8,860 bases of DNA from Thermoplasmatota archaeon (GTDB lineage: Archaea > Thermoplasmatota > Thermoplasmata > Thermoplasmatales > Thermoplasmataceae): the NCBI GenBank assembly GCA_023379345.1, contig JAMCUV010000019.1, positions 1 through 8,860 on the forward strand. The letters are read 5' to 3'. Position 1 is the first letter of the stretch. Every line of letters begins with the position of its first letter. Below, piece by piece: positions 1-6,359 of this stretch. The notes beneath the pieces are model-generated. The model saw nothing but the letters and a program-made list of their open reading frames with translations, made no database searches and was not told the DNA's origin. The position numbers and the translations under genes are program-made.

Positions 1-2601
1 GGTAACTTATCAGAAGTGAACAGTCCATCTACCGCCTATAACAGCACGCTACATTTCATAGATAATATTGGTATGGTTAATCCTCTTTTCATGCAAATTG
101 GAATCCCATACTTTAACACATTTGCAGCGCTTTTCAATGGATCTTTCGCAATAAATCCAGGCAAACCTTTGAACGATATCAACTCCTCTATTTTAGGCGC
201 CTCCTTGAACCAGAGTTTAAACAATACCTTGGGGGTAGTGATTAGACAGGGTGGTACTCTTGGAAGTTTCGCCGCCTTATTCTATCAGGCGAAATTGCCC
301 ATTGCTGTAACATTCAATGTAACGGAATATCCCATCAATACAGACGGACAGTTTTATTCAAGATTCGCTTACAACTTTACCGTACCAATACTTGCGCAGG
401 GCATATCTTCCAACAGCACTATTGTTTCTGCCTTACAGAACGACCTTAACATCACTCCGTATGAGCTGGCAGGAGACGCTTACAATTTATCTCAACCAGC
501 TGATTCCGTGGCTCTTCAGTCAGAGAGTGACAGAGTGGTTGCAAATGGAATAATAAGTTACTTCAGAGGCAGTCCACTGATTGCCATCAACCCTGAAAGG
601 ATTCAGGCATTCGTATCGTCTGTCAATATCACAAGCGACTTGAATGTGACAATATCCCAACTCATGCTGGATTATAATTTTTCAAGTTATCCTGCAGTCC
701 CACAGAGCTATGTACTGCACCAGTTCGTTGGATATGATAATTCCACTGTAATTACAATACTCCTAGTCAGCTCAAATCTTACTTTAACCCAAACCAACAA
801 GGTTTCCAGCATCTATACCGACGCATTCCATGGTGTGGATGGTGTTGGCACATATCTTGCTGGTTCCTCAGCACTGAGCTCCCAGTTGGGGTCTGAATCC
901 ATAAGTGGAATGGAAAGGGCCCTGTTCATCGGCATAGTTCTTTCAGTGATTATTGTTGGCGTATTCTTCCTTTCACCGGTGGCCGCTTTTCTTCCATTGA
1001 TGATATTCGGGGTGTCAGCAGAGGTATCCATGGCCCTTAATGGCCTACTGTACAAGTACATCCTGCATGGCACAGTATCATTCATTACTCCAACGTTGCT
1101 GCTTATTCTCCTGCTTGGACTGGCCAGCGACTACGTCGTATACATAATGTCCAGGTATCGCAGGGAAATAAGATCAGGGAATGAGCATCCTTCCGTAGTT
1201 TCAGCAAAGTGGTCGGGGCATGCGGTTTTCACATCTGGAATTACCGTAGCAATATCCTACATAGTCCTGTATCTTTCACATGTGCCCATCTTCAGTGACG
1301 CAGGCATTACAAATGCAGTGGGAGTTATCGTAACCATTCTGGCTGCCAATACCCTTCTCCTGGCAATCCTCAACCGTGGAAAGAGAAAGTTGTTCTGGCC
1401 CTCGAAAATTTCAACTGACAAGCACCTGCCGGCAGAGAAGACCATGAAGAAAATTGCCGGCGCTGTCATAGCCAATAAGGGAAAAATTGTGATAATTTTC
1501 GTGGTAGCATCACTCCTTGCAAGCTACGTCTATTTTGAGACCCCGTCAAATTTTGATGTTTTTAATCTTGTGCCTTCCAGCAGCGGAATACAGGCCATAA
1601 AGGTGGTAAACTCCAGCTTCAATGGTGATTTATTTGACAGGGGGTACGTGATCCTGCAGTTCCAGTCTCCAGTTTACAATGGTACTGCCTTCAATACCAC
1701 TGAGATAAATTCGGTAACTGCCATTGAGCAGAAACTCCTGACCAGTGGCCATGTATCGGAGGTCTTTGGACCAACCTACCCGTATGGTGATTACGTTCCT
1801 GCAAATCTTTCCGGCATACGATCTTCTTACAGTTCTCAGTATCTTTCCGAGATGAAGAGCTACATTGGCAGTGACTCACGCTATGTCATAATAGATTACC
1901 AGCTCAGTGAACTTGCCTGGCTGAATCCTTCCACAAAATTTGTGAATGATATTCCTTCAGTGATCTCCAGCACAGGGTCTGATTACAAGGTTTATGTGGG
2001 AGGCATTACTGAAGGCCTCAACAACGCCTATTCATACACTCTCTCAAGCTTCATAAAGATGGTGCCAATCCTTGCCATTGCAATTTTTGCGGTTCTTCTC
2101 ATTCAGCTGAGCAGCCTCTTCACTCCATTGAGGCTGATCCTCATGGTGCTGGCATCCGTCATAATTTCGCTGGCCATTACCTATCTGGCAGTGCACTACT
2201 ATGCAGGCCTTCCAATTCTGATCTTCCTCCCGATGTTCACCGTGATAACACTTCTGGCAGTTGGCCTGGATTACGATATTTTCATGGTGACAAGGGTGCG
2301 CGAGGAGGCCTACAAGGGGAAGAGTGATGAGGAAGGAGTCAGGGTGAGCCTGGAAGAGAATGGCGGCGTTATAATCACGTTGGGTGTTCTCCTGTTTGCA
2401 ACATTTGGATCCCTTGCATTCAGCGGTATAGGAATAATTCAGGAAATCGGAATAGGGCTGGCACTGGGAGTACTTGTGGATACATTCGTCAGCTGGCCCT
2501 TCTTTGTTCCTGCAATCATGCTTTACCTGAAGAAGTATAACTGGTGGCCGTCAAAATTGAAGAGGGAGGAAGTGGACGAGCTTCCAGGCGAGAAGGAATG
2601 A
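1..2601 (+). CDS. MMPL/RND-superfamily membrane transporter, 5'-truncated by window edge
   Basis: The reading frame is open to base 1, so the real start and first membrane helix lie outside the window; GTG at 16 is only the first possible internal start. The roughly 866 visible residues follow an MMPL/RND plan: an ectodomain to about residue 295 (counting from base 16), a helix bundle at about 300-455, a helix near 488-508, a second ectodomain to about 680, and a second bundle to about 840. The signature helix-4 motif appears twice, as GLASDY (Asp372) followed by SRYRRE and as GLDYD (Asp752/754) followed by TRVREE. GVLVDTFVSW and a terminal NWWP are also MmpL-like. The acidic residues in these motifs suggest a proton-driven exporter in the plasma membrane; the substrate (lipid, glycolipid or drug) cannot be read. 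The first ectodomain holds 15 N-X-S/T sequons. The stop lies 5 bases from the convergent gene's stop. Confidence 0.9.
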   Translation, partial: GNLSEVNSPSTAYNSTLHFIDNIGMVNPLFMQIGIPYFNTFAALFNGSFAINPGKPLNDINSSILGASLNQSLNNTLGVVIRQGGTLGSFAALFYQAKLPIAVTFNVTEYPINTDGQFYSRFAYNFTVPILAQGISSNSTIVSALQNDLNITPYELAGDAYNLSQPADSVALQSESDRVVANGIISYFRGSPLIAINPERIQAFVSSVNITSDLNVTISQLMLDYNFSSYPAVPQSYVLHQFVGYDNSTVITILLVSSNLTLTQTNKVSSIYTDAFHGVDGVGTYLAGSSALSSQLGSESISGMERALFIGIVLSVIIVGVFFLSPVAAFLPLMIFGVSAEVSMALNGLLYKYILHGTVSFITPTLLLILLLGLASDYVVYIMSRYRREIRSGNEHPSVVSAKWSGHAVFTSGITVAISYIVLYLSHVPIFSDAGITNAVGVIVTILAANTLLLAILNRGKRKLFWPSKISTDKHLPAEKTMKKIAGAVIANKGKIVIIFVVASLLASYVYFETPSNFDVFNLVPSSSGIQAIKVVNSSFNGDLFDRGYVILQFQSPVYNGTAFNTTEINSVTAIEQKLLTSGHVSEVFGPTYPYGDYVPANLSGIRSSYSSQYLSEMKSYIGSDSRYVIIDYQLSELAWLNPSTKFVNDIPSVISSTGSDYKVYVGGITEGLNNAYSYTLSSFIKMVPILAIAIFAVLLIQLSSLFTPLRLILMVLASVIISLAITYLAVHYYAGLPILIFLPMFTVITLLAVGLDYDIFMVTRVREEAYKGKSDEEGVRVSLEENGGVIITLGVLLFATFGSLAFSGIGIIQEIGIGLALGVLVDTFVSWPFFVPAIMLYLKKYNWWPSKLKREEVDELPGEKE

Positions 2602-2606
2602 GGCCA

Positions 2607-3251
2607 CTAACTGAGGCTCTTCTCGCCCATGAATATCTTCAGTGCACCCAGGACATCATTGGGCCTCAGGATGAAGGTTATGTCGGTGTAGAATGAAACA
2701 ATCTGGACTATGTTGATGCCCCTGTTGGAAAGCATGGAAGAGGCGTATGAAACATATCCCTTCATCTCCTTAATTACAGGAGGACTGATAATTATGAGTT
2801 CTCCAAGGCCCTGTTCAACATCTATTATCTCTTTTTTCGGGATCAACTGGCTTATCTTGCCGAACAGATCATCACCTATGACCAGGCCGCAACCCTGGGA
2901 TGCCTGGATGATTCTATATTCAGAGTAACTTTCCACAATATTCCTGGTTACATTTATGAGCATTCTCAGATTTTCAGTTGATGGCCGGAGTATGAGCACA
3001 GTAATCCCTGATCTGGTCTCAATGGTTGACAACTTGATAACTTCCCTGAACCTGCGCCCGGAGTAACCGGACCTTGGCATGCGCTTGAGGGCTGCCACAA
3101 TGGCATCCTCACCCTGAATATCCGCGTCAGAGGATATGGCCCGTGCCATGGCACTGTAATTTATGACGCCCATGTCCACAGCCTTCCACAGGTCGGGATT
3201 GTGATCCAGATATTCTCTTACCTTTGATGCCACACTGTCATTATTTTGCAT
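2607..3251 (-). CDS. Predicted amino-acid-responsive regulator: HTH-like N-terminus plus two ACT-like regions
   Basis: This is a 214-residue soluble protein. Residues about 8-60 are predicted helical and resemble a DNA-binding helix-turn-helix (VREYL...P...INYSAMARAI...AIVAALKRM). Residues about 82-140 (starting GITVLILRP) and about 150-208 (GELIIISPPVIKEMKGYVSYASSMLSNRGINIVQIVSFYTDITFIL, paraphrased here by its ends) have the beta-alpha-beta layout of ACT domains; the second, with its MLSNRGINIVQI core, is the clearer one. ACT domains usually bind amino acids or mediate dimerisation. The gene is divergent from an APC amino-acid permease and shares with it a 104-base promoter region carrying two direct repeats, so it may regulate both itself and the permease; this is inference. 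A homologous N-terminus is encoded at 8506. The ATG at 3251 lies about 11 bases after the predicted transcription start, with a weak AGGA before it. An enzyme-associated ACT protein without DNA binding is the main alternative. Confidence 0.8.
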   Translation of the reverse strand: MQNNDSVASKVREYLDHNPDLWKAVDMGVINYSAMARAISSDADIQGEDAIVAALKRMPRSGYSGRRFREVIKLSTIETRSGITVLILRPSTENLRMLINVTRNIVESYSEYRIIQASQGCGLVIGDDLFGKISQLIPKKEIIDVEQGLGELIIISPPVIKEMKGYVSYASSMLSNRGINIVQIVSFYTDITFILRPNDVLGALKIFMGEKSLS

Positions 3252-3274
3252 GTATGTATCCTAAAAAGATTAGT

Positions 3275-3320
3275 AATGTCCAAATTTAAACTTATTGGCA
3301 AAAAATGTCCAAATTCAAAC
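3275..3320. repeat. Pair of 17-base direct repeats in the divergent promoter region (candidate operators)
   Basis: AATGTCCAAATTTAAAC at 3275-3291 recurs as AATGTCCAAATTCAAAC at 3304-3320: 16 of 17 bases match, and the start-to-start distance is 29 bases. The core GTCCAAATTTAAAC has partial dyad symmetry (GT..AAATTT..AC), as expected for a dimeric regulator. The first copy covers the TATA-like box of the leftward HTH/ACT gene and the second sits just upstream of the TATA-like box of the rightward permease gene. Binding by the HTH/ACT protein is inferred. Confidence 0.7.
3284..3290 (-). promoter_or_regulatory. TATA-like box for the HTH/ACT gene
   Basis: On the minus strand this reads TTTAAAT, about 35 bases before the ATG at 3251. 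A start about 26 bases downstream would give a leader of about 10 bases. The box lies inside the first direct repeat, so a protein bound there would be expected to block TBP. Confidence 0.5.
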
Positions 3321-3323
3321 GAA

Positions 3324-3333
3324 TATTTTAAAT
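3324..3333 (+). promoter_or_regulatory. TATA-like box for the APC permease (leaderless)
   Basis: TATTTTAAAT lies about 25 bases before the ATG at 3356, preceded by CGAA at the usual BRE position. There is no Shine-Dalgarno before the ATG, so the transcript is probably leaderless. The second direct repeat ends 4 bases upstream, over or beside the BRE. Confidence 0.55.
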
Positions 3334-3355
3334 GAATGAATCGATGGGTTGATTT

Positions 3356-4927
3356 ATGGCCTTACGCAGGCAACTTGGAATATTTCATTTGACACTGGCA
3401 TCGGTAACCGGTATGGTTGGTTCCGGATGGCTTTTCGGGGAGTTTTATGCCTCTTCAATAGCAGGACCCGCCTCCATTTTCTCCTGGATAATAGGATCAA
3501 TGATGATCCTGTCACTGGCACTTGTTTACGCTGAACTTGGGGGGAAAATACCCCTGGGGGGCGCCGCAGCCCGCTATCCGGAAATGAGTCACGGCAAATC
3601 GGTTTCGGCCATCAATGGATGGGCTCTTTTCCTGGGATACGTTTCCACCCCCCCACTTGAGGCCGTTGCTGCGGTTACATACATGAATTTCATGGTGGGG
3701 GGCTTAATTTCAAGGTCAGGGAACCTGACAATGCCCGGTATTGGTCTCGCCTTTGGATTTCTGGTGGTTTTCTTTGTGATCAATCGCTTTGGCGTGAAGG
3801 CAATCTCCAGCGCCAACAGCTACATTGCCCTGGCCAAGATATTCATACCGACAATGACAGCAATTGTCCTTGCACTGACATTCTTCTCCATCAAAAACTT
3901 CACGGCAGGGGGTTTCTTCGCTGAAGGCACTGAATCAATATTTGTGGCCATACCAAATGCTGGAATAGTTTTCTCTTTCCTGGGTTTCAGGCAGGCCATA
4001 GAACTATCGGGAGAGGCCAAAAATCCCGGTCGGACGGTGCCCATCGCAATAATACTGGGTCTGGTCATATCCGCTGCCATATACATACTTGTACAGGTGG
4101 CATTCATCGGCTCCATGACATGGAATGGAATCCGCGTGGGGGACTGGTCTGCCCTGGCCACATCCGGATTTTCCTCAGGTCCCATGGTGGTGCTCGCAAC
4201 CTCACTGGGCATCGGCTGGCTTGCAATAATACTCCTGGGCGATGGAGTGGTATCTCCACTGGGGACGGCCGCAATATATGAGACCACCACCTCAAGGGTC
4301 GTCTATGCACTTGGCGACATGGGTTATTTCCCACGGTTCCTTTCGAAACTGAACAAATATTCTGTTCCTGCAATCGCACTGGTCTTTGACCTTGTTCTGA
4401 TGGCAATATTCCTGATTCCTGCACCGTCGTGGCAGAGCCTGGTATCACTGAACTCTGATCTGAGCATAATTGCATATGCGTCTGGCCCGGTAGCACTGAT
4501 AGTGCTTCGTAAAATCGGGACAGCATCCAGGGAGGGTTATTTCACCCTTCCCATGGCAGGCATAATTTCGCCAATTGCATATGTTGCCGCCATCCTGCTT
4601 ATCTACTGGTCAGGGTACCCCACGACACTGTACATGACTGCAGTGGCTCTGGCTGGCCTTGCAATTTTCGGATACCTGTTGTGGAAGAAATCAGCCACAA
4701 TGGTGGATCTAAAAAATTCAATATGGTTTATCCTGACTCTGGTATCTGTTCCCATTATTTCGTATGTGGGAAGCATGAACCTGGATATAATCCAGTTCCC
4801 GTTTGATGTTTTCCTCATGGCTGGAATAGCAGTGGTATTCTATTTCGTCGGCATCAACACACATCTGGAACCTTACGAAGTCCCGGATTATGCAATCTCA
4901 GGAACCGTTGCCCAGGAACAGGAATGA
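3356..4927 (+). CDS. APC-superfamily amino-acid permease
   Basis: This 523-residue polytopic membrane protein has about 12 predicted helices and a 20-25-residue polar C-terminal tail. Helix 1 carries the unwound GSG motif (TGMVGSGWLFG, GSG at 22-24) that contacts the amino-acid backbone in APC transporters. Residues 206-229 match the family's helix-6 signature: FSFLGF, then Glu-Ala-Lys-Asn-Pro (GEAKNP) and a following RTVP. These features assign it to the APC superfamily; overall it resembles the aspartate/glutamate-type proton symporters and antiporters, but the substrate cannot be settled from sequence. It is expected to import or exchange amino acids at the plasma membrane. The ATG at 3356 fits the TATA-like spacing and the short basic N-terminus (MALRRQLG) typical of the family. 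The upstream repeats shared with the divergent HTH/ACT gene suggest joint regulation. Confidence 0.9.
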   Translation: MALRRQLGIFHLTLASVTGMVGSGWLFGEFYASSIAGPASIFSWIIGSMMILSLALVYAELGGKIPLGGAAARYPEMSHGKSVSAINGWALFLGYVSTPPLEAVAAVTYMNFMVGGLISRSGNLTMPGIGLAFGFLVVFFVINRFGVKAISSANSYIALAKIFIPTMTAIVLALTFFSIKNFTAGGFFAEGTESIFVAIPNAGIVFSFLGFRQAIELSGEAKNPGRTVPIAIILGLVISAAIYILVQVAFIGSMTWNGIRVGDWSALATSGFSSGPMVVLATSLGIGWLAIILLGDGVVSPLGTAAIYETTTSRVVYALGDMGYFPRFLSKLNKYSVPAIALVFDLVLMAIFLIPAPSWQSLVSLNSDLSIIAYASGPVALIVLRKIGTASREGYFTLPMAGIISPIAYVAAILLIYWSGYPTTLYMTAVALAGLAIFGYLLWKKSATMVDLKNSIWFILTLVSVPIISYVGSMNLDIIQFPFDVFLMAGIAVVFYFVGINTHLEPYEVPDYAISGTVAQEQE

Positions 4928-4982
4928 AATGGTCGAGGCTGTATGGAAATAATGGTGATGCATGCCAGAGTATATCACACAT

Positions 4983-4998
4983 ATTTTTGTTTTCCTTC
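4983..4998 (+). terminator. Candidate T-rich archaeal terminator after the APC permease
   Basis: A pyrimidine-rich stretch containing TTTTTGTTTTCC begins about 56 bases after the permease stop. Archaeal RNA polymerase commonly terminates on T-rich coding-strand tracts without a hairpin. No convincing stem precedes it. Confidence 0.35.
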
Positions 4999-5039
4999 AT
5001 AACAGATTCAACAACGGAATCGAATATGATACATTCAGG

Positions 5040-5093
5040 GTGGGATATGCCTGACACCTTTACGATTAATATTCAGCACTCTCGCTATCCCAC
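5040..5093. repeat. 8-base inverted repeat with 38-base loop in the 4928-5136 gap
   Basis: GTGGGATA at 5040-5047 pairs perfectly with TATCCCAC at 5086-5093. The arms do not extend and the loop has no clear inner stem, so this could be chance, a weak structured RNA, or an operator pair upstream of the small gene at 5137. It is otherwise the only structure I see in this 209-base gap. Confidence 0.25.
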
Positions 5094-5103
5094 AGCAAAA
5101 GAA

Positions 5104-5111
5104 TTTATATT
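5104..5111 (+). promoter_or_regulatory. TATA-like box for the small gene at 5137 (leaderless)
   Basis: TTTATATT, preceded by AAAAGAA as a possible BRE, lies about 28 bases before the ATG at 5137. No Shine-Dalgarno precedes that ATG, which fits a leaderless or near-leaderless transcript. Confidence 0.55.
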
Positions 5112-5136
5112 TATGTATAATTAAGGCGCGAAACCG

Positions 5137-5364
5137 ATGAAAACCTATCTGAAAGTTACGTTTTCCAGTGAAGGTGCAAAACCCAGTGAAGTTATAAATA
5201 GGTTGAGGTCTCTTGGCTTCAAGCCAGTCATAGGCGAACAGGACATGATTTATGAGTGGGGAGATAACGCAACAACCGAGGACTCAATATGGTTCGCTGA
5301 CAAGATTCAGGCGACCCTTGAGGGATTCAAGGTGCTTTTCCAGATAGAAACCCTCAGCGACTGA
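5137..5364 (+). CDS. Small conserved-looking hypothetical protein (75 aa)
   Basis: I cannot assign a function. The 75-residue product is soluble, with no signal peptide or membrane helix. It reads as strand (KTYLKVTF), helix (KPSEVINRLRSLG), strand (FKPVIGEQDMIYEW), helix (TEDSIWFADKIQATLEG), strand (FKVLFQIETL), which is a ferredoxin-like small-domain pattern. It looks real because it has a well-placed TATA-like box, natural codon use and a clear secondary-structure rhythm. Its 3' end overlaps the convergent RNase P gene by 11 bases (5354-5364). I have the impression that similar small proteins with a KPSEVI...YEW pattern occur in other euryarchaea, but this is memory, not a search. A role linked to the neighbouring RNase P subunit is possible but unsupported. 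Confidence 0.75.
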   Translation: MKTYLKVTFSSEGAKPSEVINRLRSLGFKPVIGEQDMIYEWGDNATTEDSIWFADKIQATLEGFKVLFQIETLSD

Positions 5365-5662
5365 TTCTATAGGGAATCCGCCTTACATTTCCACATCTGC
5401 TGCATCTTATTTCAAGGAGCCCTTTCTTCAGCCTCACGGTATCATGTGACGTATAGGGTTTCTTGCATGCCTTGCAATAGGAACGCTTGATGGTTGCAGG
5501 CAGGGTTATGTCAAACCTGAATGAGATTCTTTCCATTATGGTTATGTATTCCCTGGAAAGATCAGCGTCTGTACCCACTGTTGCAAGAGCAAGGCTATGC
5601 ATGTTGCCGATCCTTTCTACCGCAATGGCATGAAGGTTGATCTCAGGTTTTCTGTGCACCAT
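5354..5662 (-). CDS. rnp4: Ribonuclease P protein component 4 (Rnp4/Rpp21/Rpr2 family)
   Basis: This 102-residue protein is a subunit of the archaeal RNase P ribonucleoprotein, which removes 5' leaders from pre-tRNAs; with Rpp29 it helps the RNA's specificity domain. The sequence shows the family plan: an N-terminal helical region (AIAVERIGNMHSLALA... ISFRFDITLP) that pairs with Rpp29 in known structures, a basic linker, then a zinc ribbon with Cys63, Cys66, Cys87 and Cys90 (YCKAC and RCSRCG) ending in RRIPYRI. The length is slightly below the usual 110-125, with a short inter-knuckle loop and no basic tail. The ATG at 5662 is favoured because it retains the full AIAVERI helix; a start at Met21 would delete it. 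The gene is divergent from the HAD phosphatase, with only 28 bases between start codons. Confidence 0.9.
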   Translation of the reverse strand: MVHRKPEINLHAIAVERIGNMHSLALATVGTDADLSREYITIMERISFRFDITLPATIKRSYCKACKKPYTSHDTVRLKKGLLEIRCSRCGNVRRIPYRISR

Positions 5663-5669
5663 TATTAAT
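5662..5669 (+). promoter_or_regulatory. TATA-like box for the HAD phosphatase, inside the rnp4 start
   Basis: TTATTAAT lies about 25 bases before the ATG at 5691, so that transcript would be leaderless. The box touches the start codon of the divergent rnp4. A GGAGG at 5670-5674 also precedes the ATG, but its 16-base spacing is too long for a normal Shine-Dalgarno. Confidence 0.4.
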
Positions 5670-5686
5670 GGAGGATTGATACAGAA

Positions 5687-5697
5687 TTATATGATAA
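5687..5697 (-). promoter_or_regulatory. TATA-like box for rnp4, overlapping the HAD start codon
   Basis: On the minus strand this reads TTATCATATAA, centred about 28 bases before the rnp4 ATG at 5662. It overlaps the first codons of the divergent HAD gene, so the two promoters would be mutually embedded. Confidence 0.4.
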
Positions 5698-6359
5698 AGC
5701 TTGTCCTCAGTGATATAGATGGAACAATAACGGACAGCAGGCGTGTACTGTCATCATCGGCATCCGAGCAGATCAGGAATGTTCAGGACAGCGGTGTTAT
5801 CGTGAGCCTTGTGAGCGGGAACGTGATTCCTGTCATGTACACGTTCAGGACATACCTTGGACTGAAGGCTCCATTGTTTGCGGAGAATGGAGGAGCAATG
5901 ATCGAGGACAGCATCACTCAATTCTTCACCATGGACAGGCCCATGGCATTCTTCAGGCACCTGGAGAAAAAAGGGCTTGCGAAGGGCATAATGACCAACC
6001 AGTGGCGCCTGTGTTCCATGGGTTTTGATCCCCTGGGAACCGTTGAAAATGAAATATCGCCGCTGTCTGCCCAGTATAATGTGGAAATCACAAACAGCGG
6101 GTTTTCGTGGCACATCCTCAATGTGGGGCAGAACAAGGGATTCGCATTGCATTACCTTATGGAGAGGTATGGGCTCAGGCCAGAGGAAGTTCTGGTGATT
6201 GGAGATAACCTGAACGACATTCCCATGTTCATGGATGGTGTCAGGAAAGCTGTGCCAGCCAATGCGGAGGAAGAGCTGAAGATGAGGGCAGACTACATTG
6301 CCCGGTCGGGATATGGCGATGGGTCCGCCGAAATCCTGTCATCACTGGAATCATTTTAG
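5691..6359 (+). CDS. HAD-superfamily phosphatase, archaeal phosphoglycolate phosphatase type (TA0175-like)
   Basis: The 222-residue protein resembles the Thermoplasma acidophilum phosphatase TA0175 (224 aa, HAD Cof-like subclass IIB) along its length. HAD motif I is DIDGT with nucleophile Asp8 and acid/base Asp10; motif II is SLVSGN with Ser42; the motif III lysine is probably Lys149 (QNKGFAL); motif IV is GDNLNDIPMF with Asp172 and Asp176 binding Mg2+. The cap lies between, at about residues 80-145, and contains TNQWR and GFSWHI. It should dephosphorylate 2-phosphoglycolate or a similar small phosphate ester in the cytoplasm. I choose ATG 5691 because MIKLVLSDIDGT aligns with the family N-terminus; an in-frame ATG at 5637 would add 18 unusual residues and run into rnp4. 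Its 3' end overlaps convergent pyrC by 9 bases. Other sugar-phosphate substrates are possible. Confidence 0.88.
   Translation: MIKLVLSDIDGTITDSRRVLSSSASEQIRNVQDSGVIVSLVSGNVIPVMYTFRTYLGLKAPLFAENGGAMIEDSITQFFTMDRPMAFFRHLEKKGLAKGIMTNQWRLCSMGFDPLGTVENEISPLSAQYNVEITNSGFSWHILNVGQNKGFALHYLMERYGLRPEEVLVIGDNLNDIPMFMDGVRKAVPANAEEELKMRADYIARSGYGDGSAEILSSLESF

Noticed and set aside
3820..4526. Two long minus-strand ORFs (156 and 140 residues) inside the APC permease
   Set aside because: Both lie wholly antisense to a strongly supported permease, have low-complexity, non-domain-like composition and lack promoters; they are codon-bias shadows.
4854..5057. 67-residue minus-strand ORF over the permease 3' end
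   Set aside because: It is antisense to the permease tail, with an irregular Cys/Pro/His-rich composition and no supporting signals.
4924..5124. 66-residue plus-strand ORF in the gap after the permease
   Set aside because: It overlaps the permease stop, runs through the promoter of the next gene, and has no recognisable fold pattern or ribosome site.
4928..5136. Possible C/D box RNA or tRNA in the gap after the permease
   Set aside because: A GTGATGC near 4952 and a CTGA near 5051 are too far apart and not flanked by a stem; no cloverleaf or GGTTCNANTCC motif is present.
5637..5690. Upstream in-frame ATG extending the HAD phosphatase by 18 residues
   Set aside because: The extension would overlap the rnp4 coding region and precede the normal family N-terminus, which starts just before the DxDGT motif.
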